A DNA stretch of 10,920 nt, from the NCBI GenBank assembly GCA_945874095.1, contig CAMCFM010000102.1:1-10920 (forward strand), written 5' to 3'. The first letter of the stretch is position 1. Each line of letters starts with the position of its first letter. Source of the DNA: Candidatus Kuenenia stuttgartensis (GTDB lineage Bacteria; Planctomycetota; Planctomycetia; Isosphaerales; Isosphaeraceae). The translations under genes and the position numbers were made by a program. The notes below the pieces were generated by a model, which worked only from the letters and a program-made list of their open reading frames with translations, ran no database searches and was not told where the DNA came from. Of the stretch, positions 1 to 7,463 are shown one piece after another.

Positions 1-1433
1 AGTTCAACAACTCTGCTAATTCCGCTTTTTTTTGCAGAATCTCTATACCTCTCCCCGCTCAAATTATAATCCCCATTCGCCGCGATTTTCTCCTTCGGAA
101 CCATCAAGGCACGGCCGGAATCGACTAGAGATTTTAAAAGCGATGAAGAGGAATCTGATTGGATTTCCTGTGCATCGCTGTCCAATAATCCCATATCCCC
201 GCCCAGGTTTACATATTCCCGCATCGCAACCAGAATATCCGGCAGGTCGTTTTTGTCCATCTCACGGCGCTGTGCGCCCAGACCGTAGCCGTCGTTTTCA
301 ACCTTGAAGAAAGCAATATGATCGCTGCGGCGGGCCAAAGCCCGGTCAAATACAAGAATCGACGTTTTTACTCCGGAATAAGGCTGAAAAACCCCAGAGG
401 GCAGTGAGACCACAGCCACCAGATATTTTTCCACCAGTATTTTGCGGAGCTGTTTATAGGCTGTCTGGCTTTGAAAGATGATACCTTCCGGCACGATCAC
501 CCCGGCACGGCCGGTGGGCGAAAGGTGTTCGGCGATATAATCGACAAAAAGCACTTCCGAACGTGTGGCTTGCACGCTGAAGCGGCGGTGCGGACGAATA
601 CCGCCTTTGGGCGACATGAAAGGCGGGTTGGCCAGAATGACATCAGCCGTTTCGTTCCAGCGTTCTTCGCTGGTGAGGGTGTCGTATTCGTAAATTTTGG
701 GCTGGGTGAATCCGTGCAGATACATATTGGCCAGCGAGAGACGGACCATGTCGGGCGAGATGTCGTAGCCGTGGAAGTTCTCAACCAGCCTTTTGCGCTG
801 ATCGGGCGTGAGCTTGTCGCCGGCTCGGGTGGATTTGTTTTGTTCGAGGATATGTTTATAGGCTGATATGAGAAAACCCGCAGTGCCACAAGCGGGATCG
901 AGCACACGGTCGCTAGCGGTGGGGTTTACGATGCGGACAATAAAATCAATGATATGGCGTGGTGTGCGGAACTGTCCAGCGTCGCCCTGCGAGCCGAGAA
1001 CAGAGAGGAGATATTCAAAGGCATCGCCCAGACGTTCGGAATGGTCGTAGGAGAAGGTGTTGATTTCTTTGAGGAAGGCGCGAAGTGTTTCCGGGTCGCG
1101 ATAGGGGAGATAGGCGTTTTTGAAGATATCGCGAAAGAGTGTGGGGATGCCGGGATTTTCGTTCATCCGGGCGATAGCTTCGCTGTAGAGGCCGATGGTC
1201 TGGTGGCCGCCCACACCGGGCGCAAGGAGCTGGGACCAGGCATATTTGGCGTATTCGCCTGAGAAGAAGGTGCGATGGCCGCCGAAAGATTCGGCTTGGG
1301 TGTCCATGTCGTCCATGAACTTGTAGATCAAGGCGATGGTGATCTGTTCGACCTGACTTTTGGGATCGGGCACCTTGCCGACAAGGATATCGCGGCAGGA
1401 GTCGATACGGCGTTTTGTTTCAGAGTCGAGCAT
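1..1433 (-). CDS. hsdM: Type I restriction-modification system DNA methyltransferase subunit HsdM (3' end beyond window)
   Basis: N6-adenine methyltransferase subunit of a type I restriction-modification enzyme. With HsdS it forms the modification core and, with HsdR, the restriction complex. Reading from the ATG at 1433 gives 477 open codons to the left edge with no stop, so the gene is partial at its 3' end. Residues 1-150 resemble the helical N-terminal HsdM domain. The SAM-binding motif I is DPACGTAGF at 179-187, and the catalytic motif IV is NPPF at 269-272, the form expected for m6A. The segment before motif I (FRTPRHIIDFIV) is typical of the family. The last visible part contains the DYNLSGERYR motif, normally found near the end of HsdM or just before a fused specificity domain. 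An in-frame stop at 1449-1451 limits the start to this region, and no clear ribosome binding site is visible. It lies 73 bases downstream of hsdR on the same strand, probably co-transcribed. The family call is very secure; whether an HsdS domain is fused is unknown. Confidence 0.95.
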   Translation of the reverse strand, partial: MLDSETKRRIDSCRDILVGKVPDPKSQVEQITIALIYKFMDDMDTQAESFGGHRTFFSGEYAKYAWSQLLAPGVGGHQTIGLYSEAIARMNENPGIPTLFRDIFKNAYLPYRDPETLRAFLKEINTFSYDHSERLGDAFEYLLSVLGSQGDAGQFRTPRHIIDFIVRIVNPTASDRVLDPACGTAGFLISAYKHILEQNKSTRAGDKLTPDQRKRLVENFHGYDISPDMVRLSLANMYLHGFTQPKIYEYDTLTSEERWNETADVILANPPFMSPKGGIRPHRRFSVQATRSEVLFVDYIAEHLSPTGRAGVIVPEGIIFQSQTAYKQLRKILVEKYLVAVVSLPSGVFQPYSGVKTSILVFDRALARRSDHIAFFKVENDGYGLGAQRREMDKNDLPDILVAMREYVNLGGDMGLLDSDAQEIQSDSSSSLLKSLVDSGRALMVPKEKIAANGDYNLSGERYRDSAKKSGISRVVE

Positions 1434-1506
1434 GGTTGTTTTTGCAGCTTATTTGATTTGAGGGAATTGGTAGCTTGTAGGATATCAAGTAAATGCGGAT
1501 TGAGGA

Positions 1507-4047
1507 TCAGAGAAATTTATTGAGCATCACATAGTTTTTGACATAGATGGGGATGGCTTGGCGAATGTTGGCTGGTAATGCCATGAATTCCGCCATGCCG
1601 AAGCTGGGATTGGTGTTGAGTTCGCCGAAACGTTTTTCTTCGATAATTTGGCGGAGTCGGTTGTCGGTGATATAGGCCTTGAAATAGTGGCGGATGGAGG
1701 CCAAATTTTGCTGGGCAGCAGGTTCAAGCTGAAAGGTGAGAAGGAATTGGTCGAACGAGTCGTTCACAAGTTGGTCTTTGGTTTTGTATTCAGGGATGAT
1801 GCCGAAGGTCTTTTCAAGGAATTCCTGGATAGTAATTTTGCGATCCATGCCGATGGCGATCTGAAGTTTGTCGAGGCTCGCGAAGTCGTTGGGTTTGTCG
1901 AAGTGGCGATGGATGACAAGATCTTTGGCTTGATCCCATTGGCCAGCCATAACATGGTCGCGGATTTCCGTATCGGCTTGGACCTGATCTTCCACTCTCT
2001 GATAAAACATTCGGTCAATCTTCATGCCTTCCAGGCCGATGGTTTGTTCCTGAAAGGTGGCGATAAGGTCGGGCAATAGGTTTTTATAGAAGCCTGTTCT
2101 GCGGGGCGGGTTCGCGTCGCCGCCGGTAGAGCCTGAAGACGGTTCTACGGGCAGTTCGATAATTTCGTCGTAGTTGAATTCATTTTCGAAATATTCGCAA
2201 TTGGCGAAGAAGTCGAAGAGTTTGTAGGCGGTTTTATGTGGATTGTGGATGAGCGATTTGAGATTTTCGTCGTGAAGTTCTTCGGTGAAGCTGTGCTTGC
2301 GGGTCCCCCGGCCTTTGATCTGAATGAATTCAGAGGGTGAAAAGATCGGCCTTAGGAGAGCAAGATTGAGAATATCCGGGCAGTCGTAGCCGGTAGTCAT
2401 CATGCCTACGGTGACACAGACCCGGGTTTTTGAGGTGTGATATGCGGCGTTGAAGTTTCCCTTGCCACGCAGCGAGTTATAAGTGAAAAGGCTGGTAAAG
2501 TCCTGAGCCTGAGGGATGCTTGAAGTGACCTGAATGGCGAAGTCCGACTGATATTTGCCGGGCCAGATGAGGTCGGCCAGTTCATTGAGAATCTGAGTGA
2601 TTTTTCCGGCATGTTTCTGGCTGACAGCGAAAACGAGGGTTTTACCAAATTCGCCAGTGACAGGGTCGCGCAGGCCGTTTTTCAGTAGAGTTTGGCAAAA
2701 GAGTCGATTGGTGGGTTCGGAGAAGAACTTTTTTTCGAAATCGGTGGATGTATAGGTTTGCTCAGTTTCTTCCTGATTTTCCTGAGCGATGGGTACGGCG
2801 GCGTAGCCTTCTTCGGAGAGAAGTTGGGTCGTGATTTTGGTGCGTGCGTCGATAACGGTTGGGCTGATAAGGTGGCCGTCTTTGACTCCATCGAGAAGGT
2901 TATAGCGAAAAGTGGGCTGGCCGGAATCGCAGCCGAAGGTACGGTATGTATCGAACAACAGTCGACGTTCGTGTTCGCGCGGATCGGTGGTTGTGGTCTC
3001 GTCGGATTCGTAGTTTTTGAGATAGTCTTTAGGAGTCGCGGTGAGACCAAGTTTATATCCGACGAAGTATTCAAAAACGGCACGGGCATTGCCGCCAATC
3101 GATCGGTGTGATTCGTCGGAGATGATCAGGTCGAAGTCTGTGGGGGCGAAGAGGCGTTCAAACTTGTTGTTATGAAGCAGAGACTGGACAGTGGAGACGA
3201 CGATTTCGGCGCGTCGCCAGTCGTCACGATTCTCTTTGTAGATATGGGTAGTGAAGTCGTTGCGCAGGCAGGCGTCAAAGGCTTTTTTAGCCTGATTTTC
3301 CAGTTCAATACGGTCCACGAGAAAAAGCACACGACGAGCGTTGCCGGTGGCCAGAAAGAGTTTGATCAAAGCGGCGGCGGTCAGGGTTTTGCCTGTGCCG
3401 GTGGCCATTTCGAGGAGAAATCGGTTGTTGCCCTCGCGGACAGAGGTTTGAAGTGCACGAATGGCACGAATTTGGTATTCGCGGAGGAACCGGAGTTTAT
3501 TGACTTTGATGAAGTTGGGCTGTTCAAGCGGATTATTCCAAGCAGCCTGATTGGCGTAGTTGGGAAGTTGAGCAAGAGCGATGTAGTCGGATTCTACAAG
3601 TGTTTGAACGATGCGTACGGGGTCGGGCTTGAATTTGTGATATTCAGAGATTTCAGACTGTTTGGGGAAACGAGTGATAATCGAAGGATTGCCGTGTTCG
3701 GTGTCCCAGAAGTAATGGAGGTTGCCGTTTGAGAGGATAATAAATCGGGTGTTCAGGGAGCGGGCGTAGACTCTGGCTTGTTCTTTGCCGACGAGGGGGT
3801 CAACGGATTCGGATTTTGCTTCCAGAACGACAAGCGGGATTCCTTGGGGGTCGAGCAGGAGGAAGTCAACGAAACCGGTGGAGAGCTTTTCAAAGTTATC
3901 GCCGAGATCGTCAATGCTTTTTTGGCTGAGTTTGACGTTGTGCTCAAGCTGAATGTTGGCCGGACCGGTATGGTCGTCAAAGAATCTCCAACCGGATTCT
4001 TCAAGCATTCGGTTGATTTTGATACGGGCCTGAGCTTCGGAAGGCAT
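1507..4047 (-). CDS. hsdR: Type I restriction endonuclease subunit R (HsdR)
   Basis: Motor and nuclease subunit of the type I restriction system: it translocates DNA using ATP and cleaves unmodified DNA at a distance from the recognition site. The 846-residue protein shows the full layout. The N-terminal PD-(D/E)xK nuclease has D61, E76-x-K78 and the HsdR-specific QxxxY motif at Q90-Y94. The superfamily 2 helicase has Walker A ATGTGKT at 215-221, DESH box at 311-314, LTATP motif III at 335-339, motif V around TTGYDCPDI 551-559, and motif VI QIKGRGTR at 576-583. A helical C-terminal region of about 250 residues follows, where HsdR binds the methyltransferase core. All key residues are present, so it looks functional. 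The ATG at 4047 is the first possible start, because an in-frame TGA lies three codons upstream; no strong Shine-Dalgarno is seen. It is the first gene of the locus, ahead of hsdM. At 846 residues it is at the shorter end for HsdR but complete. Confidence 0.97.
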   Translation of the reverse strand: MPSEAQARIKINRMLEESGWRFFDDHTGPANIQLEHNVKLSQKSIDDLGDNFEKLSTGFVDFLLLDPQGIPLVVLEAKSESVDPLVGKEQARVYARSLNTRFIILSNGNLHYFWDTEHGNPSIITRFPKQSEISEYHKFKPDPVRIVQTLVESDYIALAQLPNYANQAAWNNPLEQPNFIKVNKLRFLREYQIRAIRALQTSVREGNNRFLLEMATGTGKTLTAAALIKLFLATGNARRVLFLVDRIELENQAKKAFDACLRNDFTTHIYKENRDDWRRAEIVVSTVQSLLHNNKFERLFAPTDFDLIISDESHRSIGGNARAVFEYFVGYKLGLTATPKDYLKNYESDETTTTDPREHERRLLFDTYRTFGCDSGQPTFRYNLLDGVKDGHLISPTVIDARTKITTQLLSEEGYAAVPIAQENQEETEQTYTSTDFEKKFFSEPTNRLFCQTLLKNGLRDPVTGEFGKTLVFAVSQKHAGKITQILNELADLIWPGKYQSDFAIQVTSSIPQAQDFTSLFTYNSLRGKGNFNAAYHTSKTRVCVTVGMMTTGYDCPDILNLALLRPIFSPSEFIQIKGRGTRKHSFTEELHDENLKSLIHNPHKTAYKLFDFFANCEYFENEFNYDEIIELPVEPSSGSTGGDANPPRRTGFYKNLLPDLIATFQEQTIGLEGMKIDRMFYQRVEDQVQADTEIRDHVMAGQWDQAKDLVIHRHFDKPNDFASLDKLQIAIGMDRKITIQEFLEKTFGIIPEYKTKDQLVNDSFDQFLLTFQLEPAAQQNLASIRHYFKAYITDNRLRQIIEEKRFGELNTNPSFGMAEFMALPANIRQAIPIYVKNYVMLNKFL

Positions 4048-4096
4048 GACTGTTCATGATCCATAGGTGCAACGAATCGGGGCTCAACAATTGATT

Positions 4097-4105
4097 ATCA
4101 TAGCA
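4097..4105 (-). promoter_or_regulatory. Candidate extended -10 promoter element for hsdR
   Basis: Read on the minus strand this is TGCTATGAT, an extended -10 element (TGn followed by TATGAT), about 50 bases upstream of the hsdR ATG. No well-spaced -35 is present: TTTACC lies 20 bases upstream and TTTACA 31 bases upstream of the hexamer. An extended -10 can work without a good -35, but the AT-rich context makes chance matches likely. Confidence 0.3.
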
Positions 4106-4208
4106 GAAGATGAAGCAAAGCTGGTAAAAACGGTGTAAAGATTTTGAGTTAAGGCGAAACGATCTGTAACCCAGGAGTCTCCTTTCTTGCTTAATCACAA
4201 TCCGACAC

Positions 4209-4224
4209 GGTCTCAATTGAGACC
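4209..4224. repeat. Perfect 16-bp palindrome upstream of hsdR
   Basis: GGTCTCAATTGAGACC is its own reverse complement over all 16 bases, with no unpaired centre. It sits about 160 bases upstream of the hsdR start and about 105 bases upstream of the candidate -10. Symmetry without a loop favours a binding site for a dimeric protein over a hairpin terminator, and no T tract follows on either strand. Its function is unknown. Confidence 0.6.
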
Positions 4225-4433
4225 AAAAGGATGATCATAATATCGTTGAAGCTATCCCATCGCCCGAACTATGGCCCATCATGACACATCCATTACAACC
4301 ATCAGACTCAACGCAAGCATTTATATCTACGCAATCATTACATCTTGACAAGTACAGGATGAATCGTAAGGCAGGCATCATGTCGACTGTTTTTATGCCA
4401 AAAGAGGAATCGCAAACCCTTTACCAGAAGAAA

Positions 4434-4884
4434 GAACGATTCACGGTGCAAAACAAGATGACTGACGCCAGACCCATCAGAGAACAAACCCGAAAAGCAA
4501 GACTTATCATTCGACACAAACCCTTATATCCCATAACGAACGGTCCGCTGTGCAAAACAAGAAAACGGGAGGGAGCGATTGAAACGGACTTGAGATTCTG
4601 TGAAAAACGAAAGTCTCTCAGGAACCGACCCGGTAAAAGCCACCCGAAAAGCGAGAGTTTTTATTTGACACAAATCCTTGTGTGCCATGAAGAACAGTCC
4701 GCTGTGCAAAACAAGAAAACGGGAGGGAGCGATTGAAACGGCCTTGAGATTCTGTGAACAACGAAAGACTCTCAGGAACCGACCCGGTAAAAGCCAACCC
4801 AAAAAGCAAGACTTTCGTTTAGACACAAATCCCTGTATGTCAAAGAGAACGGTCCGGGATACAAAACAAGAAAACGTGCGGAGG
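4434..4884. repeat. Tandem repeat array, period about 154 bp, with degenerate flanking copies
   Basis: Two full adjacent copies run from about 4541 to 4694 and from 4695 to 4849 (GTCC at 4543, 4697 and again at 4852; spacings of 154 and 155). The first 105 or so bases of the two copies differ at only three positions, while the last 45 diverge more. A shortened copy precedes them (TGCAAAACAAG at 4447, only 104 bases before its counterpart at 4551), lacking about 50 bases from the middle of the unit. The first 35 bases of a further copy follow, up to 4884. The period is not divisible by three and the substitutions in the conserved part are all amino-acid-changing in the open plus frame, so it is probably not coding. 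It may be a non-coding RNA array, a protein-binding array or a decayed dispersed repeat. Confidence 0.85.
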
Positions 4885-4931
4885 TGTAAAAAACAAAGGG
4901 CAATCCTCATTGCGTCAAACGCTCCACGAGT

Positions 4932-4941
4932 GGGGGGGGGG
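4932..4941. repeat. Homopolymer run of ten G
   Basis: Ten consecutive G residues on the plus strand, just after the tandem repeat array. Such tracts are prone to slippage during replication and to sequencing length errors. It lies in non-coding sequence about 100 bases from the 3' end of the tRNA gene, so no frame depends on its length here. Confidence 0.9.
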
Positions 4942-5039
4942 ATCAAATGCCCTCCATATTCACTGCCAGCAGACCAATTTGCAGGCTTTTCAAGAATATA
5001 ATATTAAGCTTAGACCTAAAAAGACTGAGATCAAAGAAA

Positions 5040-5113
5040 TGGGCGGTGAGGGATTCGAACCCCCGACATCCTGCGTGTAAAGCAGGCGCTCTAACCAGCT
5101 GAGCTAACCGCCC
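5040..5113 (-). tRNA. tRNA-Val (anticodon UAC)
   Basis: The minus strand folds as a standard cloverleaf of 74 nucleotides. The acceptor arm GGGCGGT pairs with ACCGCCC, and discriminator A lies at 5040. The D arm contains TTAGCTCAGCTGGTTAGAG. The anticodon stem CCTGC/GCAGG closes the loop TTTACAC, giving anticodon TAC, which reads valine GUA and related codons. The T arm contains GGTTCGAATCC. The 3' CCA is not encoded, so it must be added by CCA-adding enzyme. The 3' end faces the repeat array and the restriction locus, the orientation typical when a mobile element has used a tRNA as attachment site. Confidence 0.97.
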
Positions 5114-5131
5114 CTCGATTGAGTAGGACTT

Positions 5132-5160
5132 ATCTTAATCGTAGAACAATTAAAATTCAA
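5132..5160 (-). promoter_or_regulatory. Sigma70-type promoter for tRNA-Val
   Basis: On the minus strand TTGAAT (-35, 5155-5160) and TAAGAT (-10, 5132-5137) are separated by exactly 17 bases, each matching four of six consensus positions. The -10 ends 18 bases before the mature 5' end of the tRNA, a sensible distance for a short leader. No other good hexamer pair is obvious between this tRNA and the upstream gene. Confidence 0.5.
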
Positions 5161-5252
5161 GGGCAAATTCGCTAGAGTACACGAGATTTTATCAGACCCC
5201 CGCCCCAATCTTGTCGGTTGATTGGTAAAACGCATGCCCGTCGCGATCTCTA

Positions 5253-6071
5253 TCAACCTTTGGAGTTTGCTTGATAGACGAACTGCGTTTTCGGCTTGCC
5301 ATCAGGTAGGAACCAGTCCAGTCGCTGCATCGACTCAAAGAAAATCTTGGCCGTTTTTACGGTCTCACCAGAATAGTTTTCGGTTTTATCGGAATATCGA
5401 AAGGAGAACTCTGCTACCATGGGCCGGCCCTCTTTGCCATTCGACCAGAAAATAATCGCCGACTCGGCAATCACATTTCCAATCGTCAATTTTGGCCCCA
5501 TGATCACCCTCTCAAAGGCCGACATTGCATTCACAGGCTTAATCTTGATATCAGGTGAACAAATTTGACCGTCTCGATTTAATTCCCCAAGACCTGGAAA
5601 CATCCGGCTGGCTTCTCCAAGTGTTTTTGGGCTCTCTAAAGGTCCTGAACATTTGCCGGAATGGGAAAACCGGACTTGAAACGGTGTGCTGATATCTTCC
5701 TCAAGTTTGATTTCAGATTCGTGCTCATCATTTGGCTGAATGTTCGAAGCCCCTGCCAGATAACGATCCGGCGAACGCGCCTTTAAAGTGTATTCTGTAA
5801 GCTTCAAATCAAGATCCGTTCGCTGACGAAATATCAATCCATTCAAATAAATTGAAAAATCCGGCGTGTCTAAAAACACCACCTGCCGGCGCTTCGGCTT
5901 GCTCACCTGATCTGCCGTATTTACACCAATCTGCGAAGCCAATGCCTTAATTTCCGCAAGAAACTCCATGATTACTGGCTTTCGATCAACGAATAAACGA
6001 TGATCCATCATGATTTTATATTCCCGCGATACCACTTTCATCCGCTTCATAACTTTATCTGTCCAATCCAT
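5253..6071 (-). CDS. Hypothetical protein, possible CYTH-like (triphosphate tunnel) fold
   Basis: A 272-residue protein without signal peptide or membrane segment, presumably cytoplasmic. I chose the ATG at 6071; a TTG at 6083 would add four residues. I do not firmly recognise it. The pattern REYKIM (16-21), FLDTPDF with a following YLNGLIFRQR (66-84) and LTEYTLKAR (91-99) looks like the alternating strands of CYTH/triphosphate tunnel proteins, in which a 'DTpd..L...g..lR.R' stretch is followed by 'lTlK'. Later charged strands, SEIKLEED (119-126) and AEFSFRY (220-226), would suit the barrel. The canonical ExExK signature is not clean, so this may be a divergent or inactive relative, or an unrelated protein. 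It starts 48 bases after the oxidoreductase stop and may be the last gene of that operon; the tRNA lies 139 bases downstream with its own promoter. Confidence 0.75.
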   Translation of the reverse strand: MDWTDKVMKRMKVVSREYKIMMDHRLFVDRKPVIMEFLAEIKALASQIGVNTADQVSKPKRRQVVFLDTPDFSIYLNGLIFRQRTDLDLKLTEYTLKARSPDRYLAGASNIQPNDEHESEIKLEEDISTPFQVRFSHSGKCSGPLESPKTLGEASRMFPGLGELNRDGQICSPDIKIKPVNAMSAFERVIMGPKLTIGNVIAESAIIFWSNGKEGRPMVAEFSFRYSDKTENYSGETVKTAKIFFESMQRLDWFLPDGKPKTQFVYQANSKG

Positions 6072-6119
6072 TTGAATGCCCAAAATATTGTTTATCTTGG
6101 GCCTTGTTTTTCAGTACAT

Positions 6120-7418
6120 TCAGATTTCCCAGCCCTTGCGGTAGGCTTTACCGAGATACTGGTTGGCCGTTTCCAAGTTTGTCACTTTACCTGTAGAAGG
6201 ATCAAATTCAATCGTTTGACCCGTTCGATATGCAACATTTCCCAGTAAAACCGTTTCTGTGAATGGAGCAGCATAGCTGAACGGACTCCCTGTGGGTGAG
6301 CCGGTTTTGCAAGCGTTGATCCACTGCTGGTGATGCCCAGGCGATGCCGGCAGGTATGCGGCAGGTGCCTTGAATCCCTCAAAATCCTTTTCTGGCAGGA
6401 GCTTCGGATACCCGTCATGCGCAATTGCAATCCGGCCCTTGTCGCCAATGAACAACGAGCCATTCATCGGTAATTCCGAGGCAATATCAGGACGTGGTCT
6501 GGCCACGCCTTCATACCAGAAAACATTGACGGCAGGTAGCTCGCCACGAGGGCCAAATTCAAACTTGGTCTCCATCCACTTCGGTCCACTCACAGGATTT
6601 ACCGCGGGCCCTTTGGATGAAACCTTCACTGGTCCACCAAGTTTCAAACCCCAAAATGAAGGGTCCATCAAGTGGATGGCCATGTCGCCGATCGCCCCAC
6701 AGCCGAAGTCCCACCATCCACGCCATCGAAATGGAACGTAATCTGGATGATATGGCCGATCCTCAGCAGGCCCAAGCCACTCGTTCCAGTGCAGCCCCTT
6801 TGGAACTGCAGGCACGGACGTCGGTTTGTCCATGCCCTGAGTCCAGAACGAACCCGGCCTGTCGGTGATGATATGCACCTCGCGAACCGGCCCAATGGCT
6901 CCTGTCTGCAATAATTCAATCAGCCTCAAATAGCCAGGATGCTCGTGATTCTGAGTCCCCATCTGAGTGGCCACTTTATGCTCTGCCGAAAGCTTTGCAA
7001 TCAGACGGGCTTCTTCAACTGTATGCGTCAGAGGCTTTTCGCAATAGACGTGAAGGCCACGACGCAAGGCCCTGACCGTGGCTGGTGCGTGGTGATGGTC
7101 AGGCGTAGCGATCACAACGGCGTCGAGGTCTTTCTGTTGCAATAATTCGCGATAATCCGAGTACTTTTTTGCCAACTGGTGCTTGGTCGACGCAGCTCCA
7201 AGACGGTCGTCATCCACGTCACAAAGGGCCACAATATTTTCATGGGCCACGCCAGCGAGATCGCCGGCACCGCGCCCACCAACTCCTATCACTCCAATGT
7301 TCAGCCGCTCATTCGCTCCCAAAACGCGGGACGAATGCATCAGAGGCAAACCGATGGCGGTGATGCCGAACAGGCTGGTGGACTGAATGAATTGGCGGCG
7401 GTTGAGTGGGCTTTTCAT
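6120..7418 (-). CDS. Tat-exported Gfo/Idh/MocA family NAD(P)-dependent oxidoreductase
   Basis: A 432-residue member of the glucose-fructose oxidoreductase / inositol dehydrogenase family, which oxidises or reduces sugars and cyclitols with NAD(P). It begins with a twin-arginine signal (NRRQFIQST, R7-R8, then a hydrophobic stretch to about residue 34), implying export in folded form with its cofactor. The Rossmann motif GVIGVGGRG is at 42-50, ATPDHHH at 104-110, and the family signature EKP at 127-129 supplies the usual catalytic lysine K128. GDMAIHLMD (244-252) includes the histidine region of the C-terminal domain. Length is normal for planctomycete exported members. The substrate cannot be told from the sequence. 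It lies 45 bases after the DUF1501 gene on the same strand. AAGGA occurs 13 bases upstream of the ATG, rather far for a Shine-Dalgarno. Confidence 0.95.
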   Translation of the reverse strand: MKSPLNRRQFIQSTSLFGITAIGLPLMHSSRVLGANERLNIGVIGVGGRGAGDLAGVAHENIVALCDVDDDRLGAASTKHQLAKKYSDYRELLQQKDLDAVVIATPDHHHAPATVRALRRGLHVYCEKPLTHTVEEARLIAKLSAEHKVATQMGTQNHEHPGYLRLIELLQTGAIGPVREVHIITDRPGSFWTQGMDKPTSVPAVPKGLHWNEWLGPAEDRPYHPDYVPFRWRGWWDFGCGAIGDMAIHLMDPSFWGLKLGGPVKVSSKGPAVNPVSGPKWMETKFEFGPRGELPAVNVFWYEGVARPRPDIASELPMNGSLFIGDKGRIAIAHDGYPKLLPEKDFEGFKAPAAYLPASPGHHQQWINACKTGSPTGSPFSYAAPFTETVLLGNVAYRTGQTIEFDPSTGKVTNLETANQYLGKAYRKGWEI

Positions 7419-7463
7419 GGTTCTGGAATCATCCTTGTGAGTGAGCTGAAAAATATCTTAAAG

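Larger units (their letters stand above)
4048..5039. other. Non-coding stretch between hsdR and tRNA-Val
   Basis: About 990 bases with no convincing protein gene. From left to right it holds a candidate extended -10 promoter for hsdR, a perfect 16-bp palindrome, about 200 bases where I see nothing distinct, a tandem repeat array with a period near 154 bases, a ten-G run, and an AT-rich stretch just downstream of the tRNA. Open frames exist on both strands across the repeats, but the period is not a multiple of three and the copies differ by amino-acid-changing substitutions, so I do not call them genes. Confidence 0.7.

Noticed and set aside
471..1523. Several plus-strand open frames opposite hsdM
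   Set aside because: The minus-strand frame encodes an uninterrupted HsdM with methyltransferase motifs, so the opposite frames are coincidental.
3172..3732. Long plus-strand open frame (186 codons) inside hsdR
   Set aside because: It is antisense to a clearly conserved region of HsdR, including the nuclease-helicase part, and has no family features.
4097..4139. TTTACA (4134-4139) as a -35 paired with TATGAT (4097-4102) upstream of hsdR
   Set aside because: The spacer would be 31 bases, far outside the workable range; only the extended -10 reading is kept.
4281..4736. Open frame of 151 codons on the plus strand across the repeats
   Set aside because: It depends on the tandem repeats, the period breaks the frame between copies, base changes between copies alter residues, and it matches no family I know.
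4577..4739. GATTGAAAC twice (4577-4585 and 4731-4739), resembling the end of many CRISPR repeats
   Set aside because: The spacing is 154 bases, most of the unit between them is conserved, and there are no unique spacers or cas genes; it is part of the tandem array.
4524..4946. Open frame of 140 codons on the minus strand across the repeats
   Set aside because: It is cysteine- and phenylalanine-rich with low-complexity repeats in shifted frames, has no recognisable domain, and is best explained as a by-product of the repeat.
5173..5252. Possible rho-independent terminator after the 272-residue gene
   Set aside because: I could not find a GC-rich stem followed by a T tract on the minus strand here.
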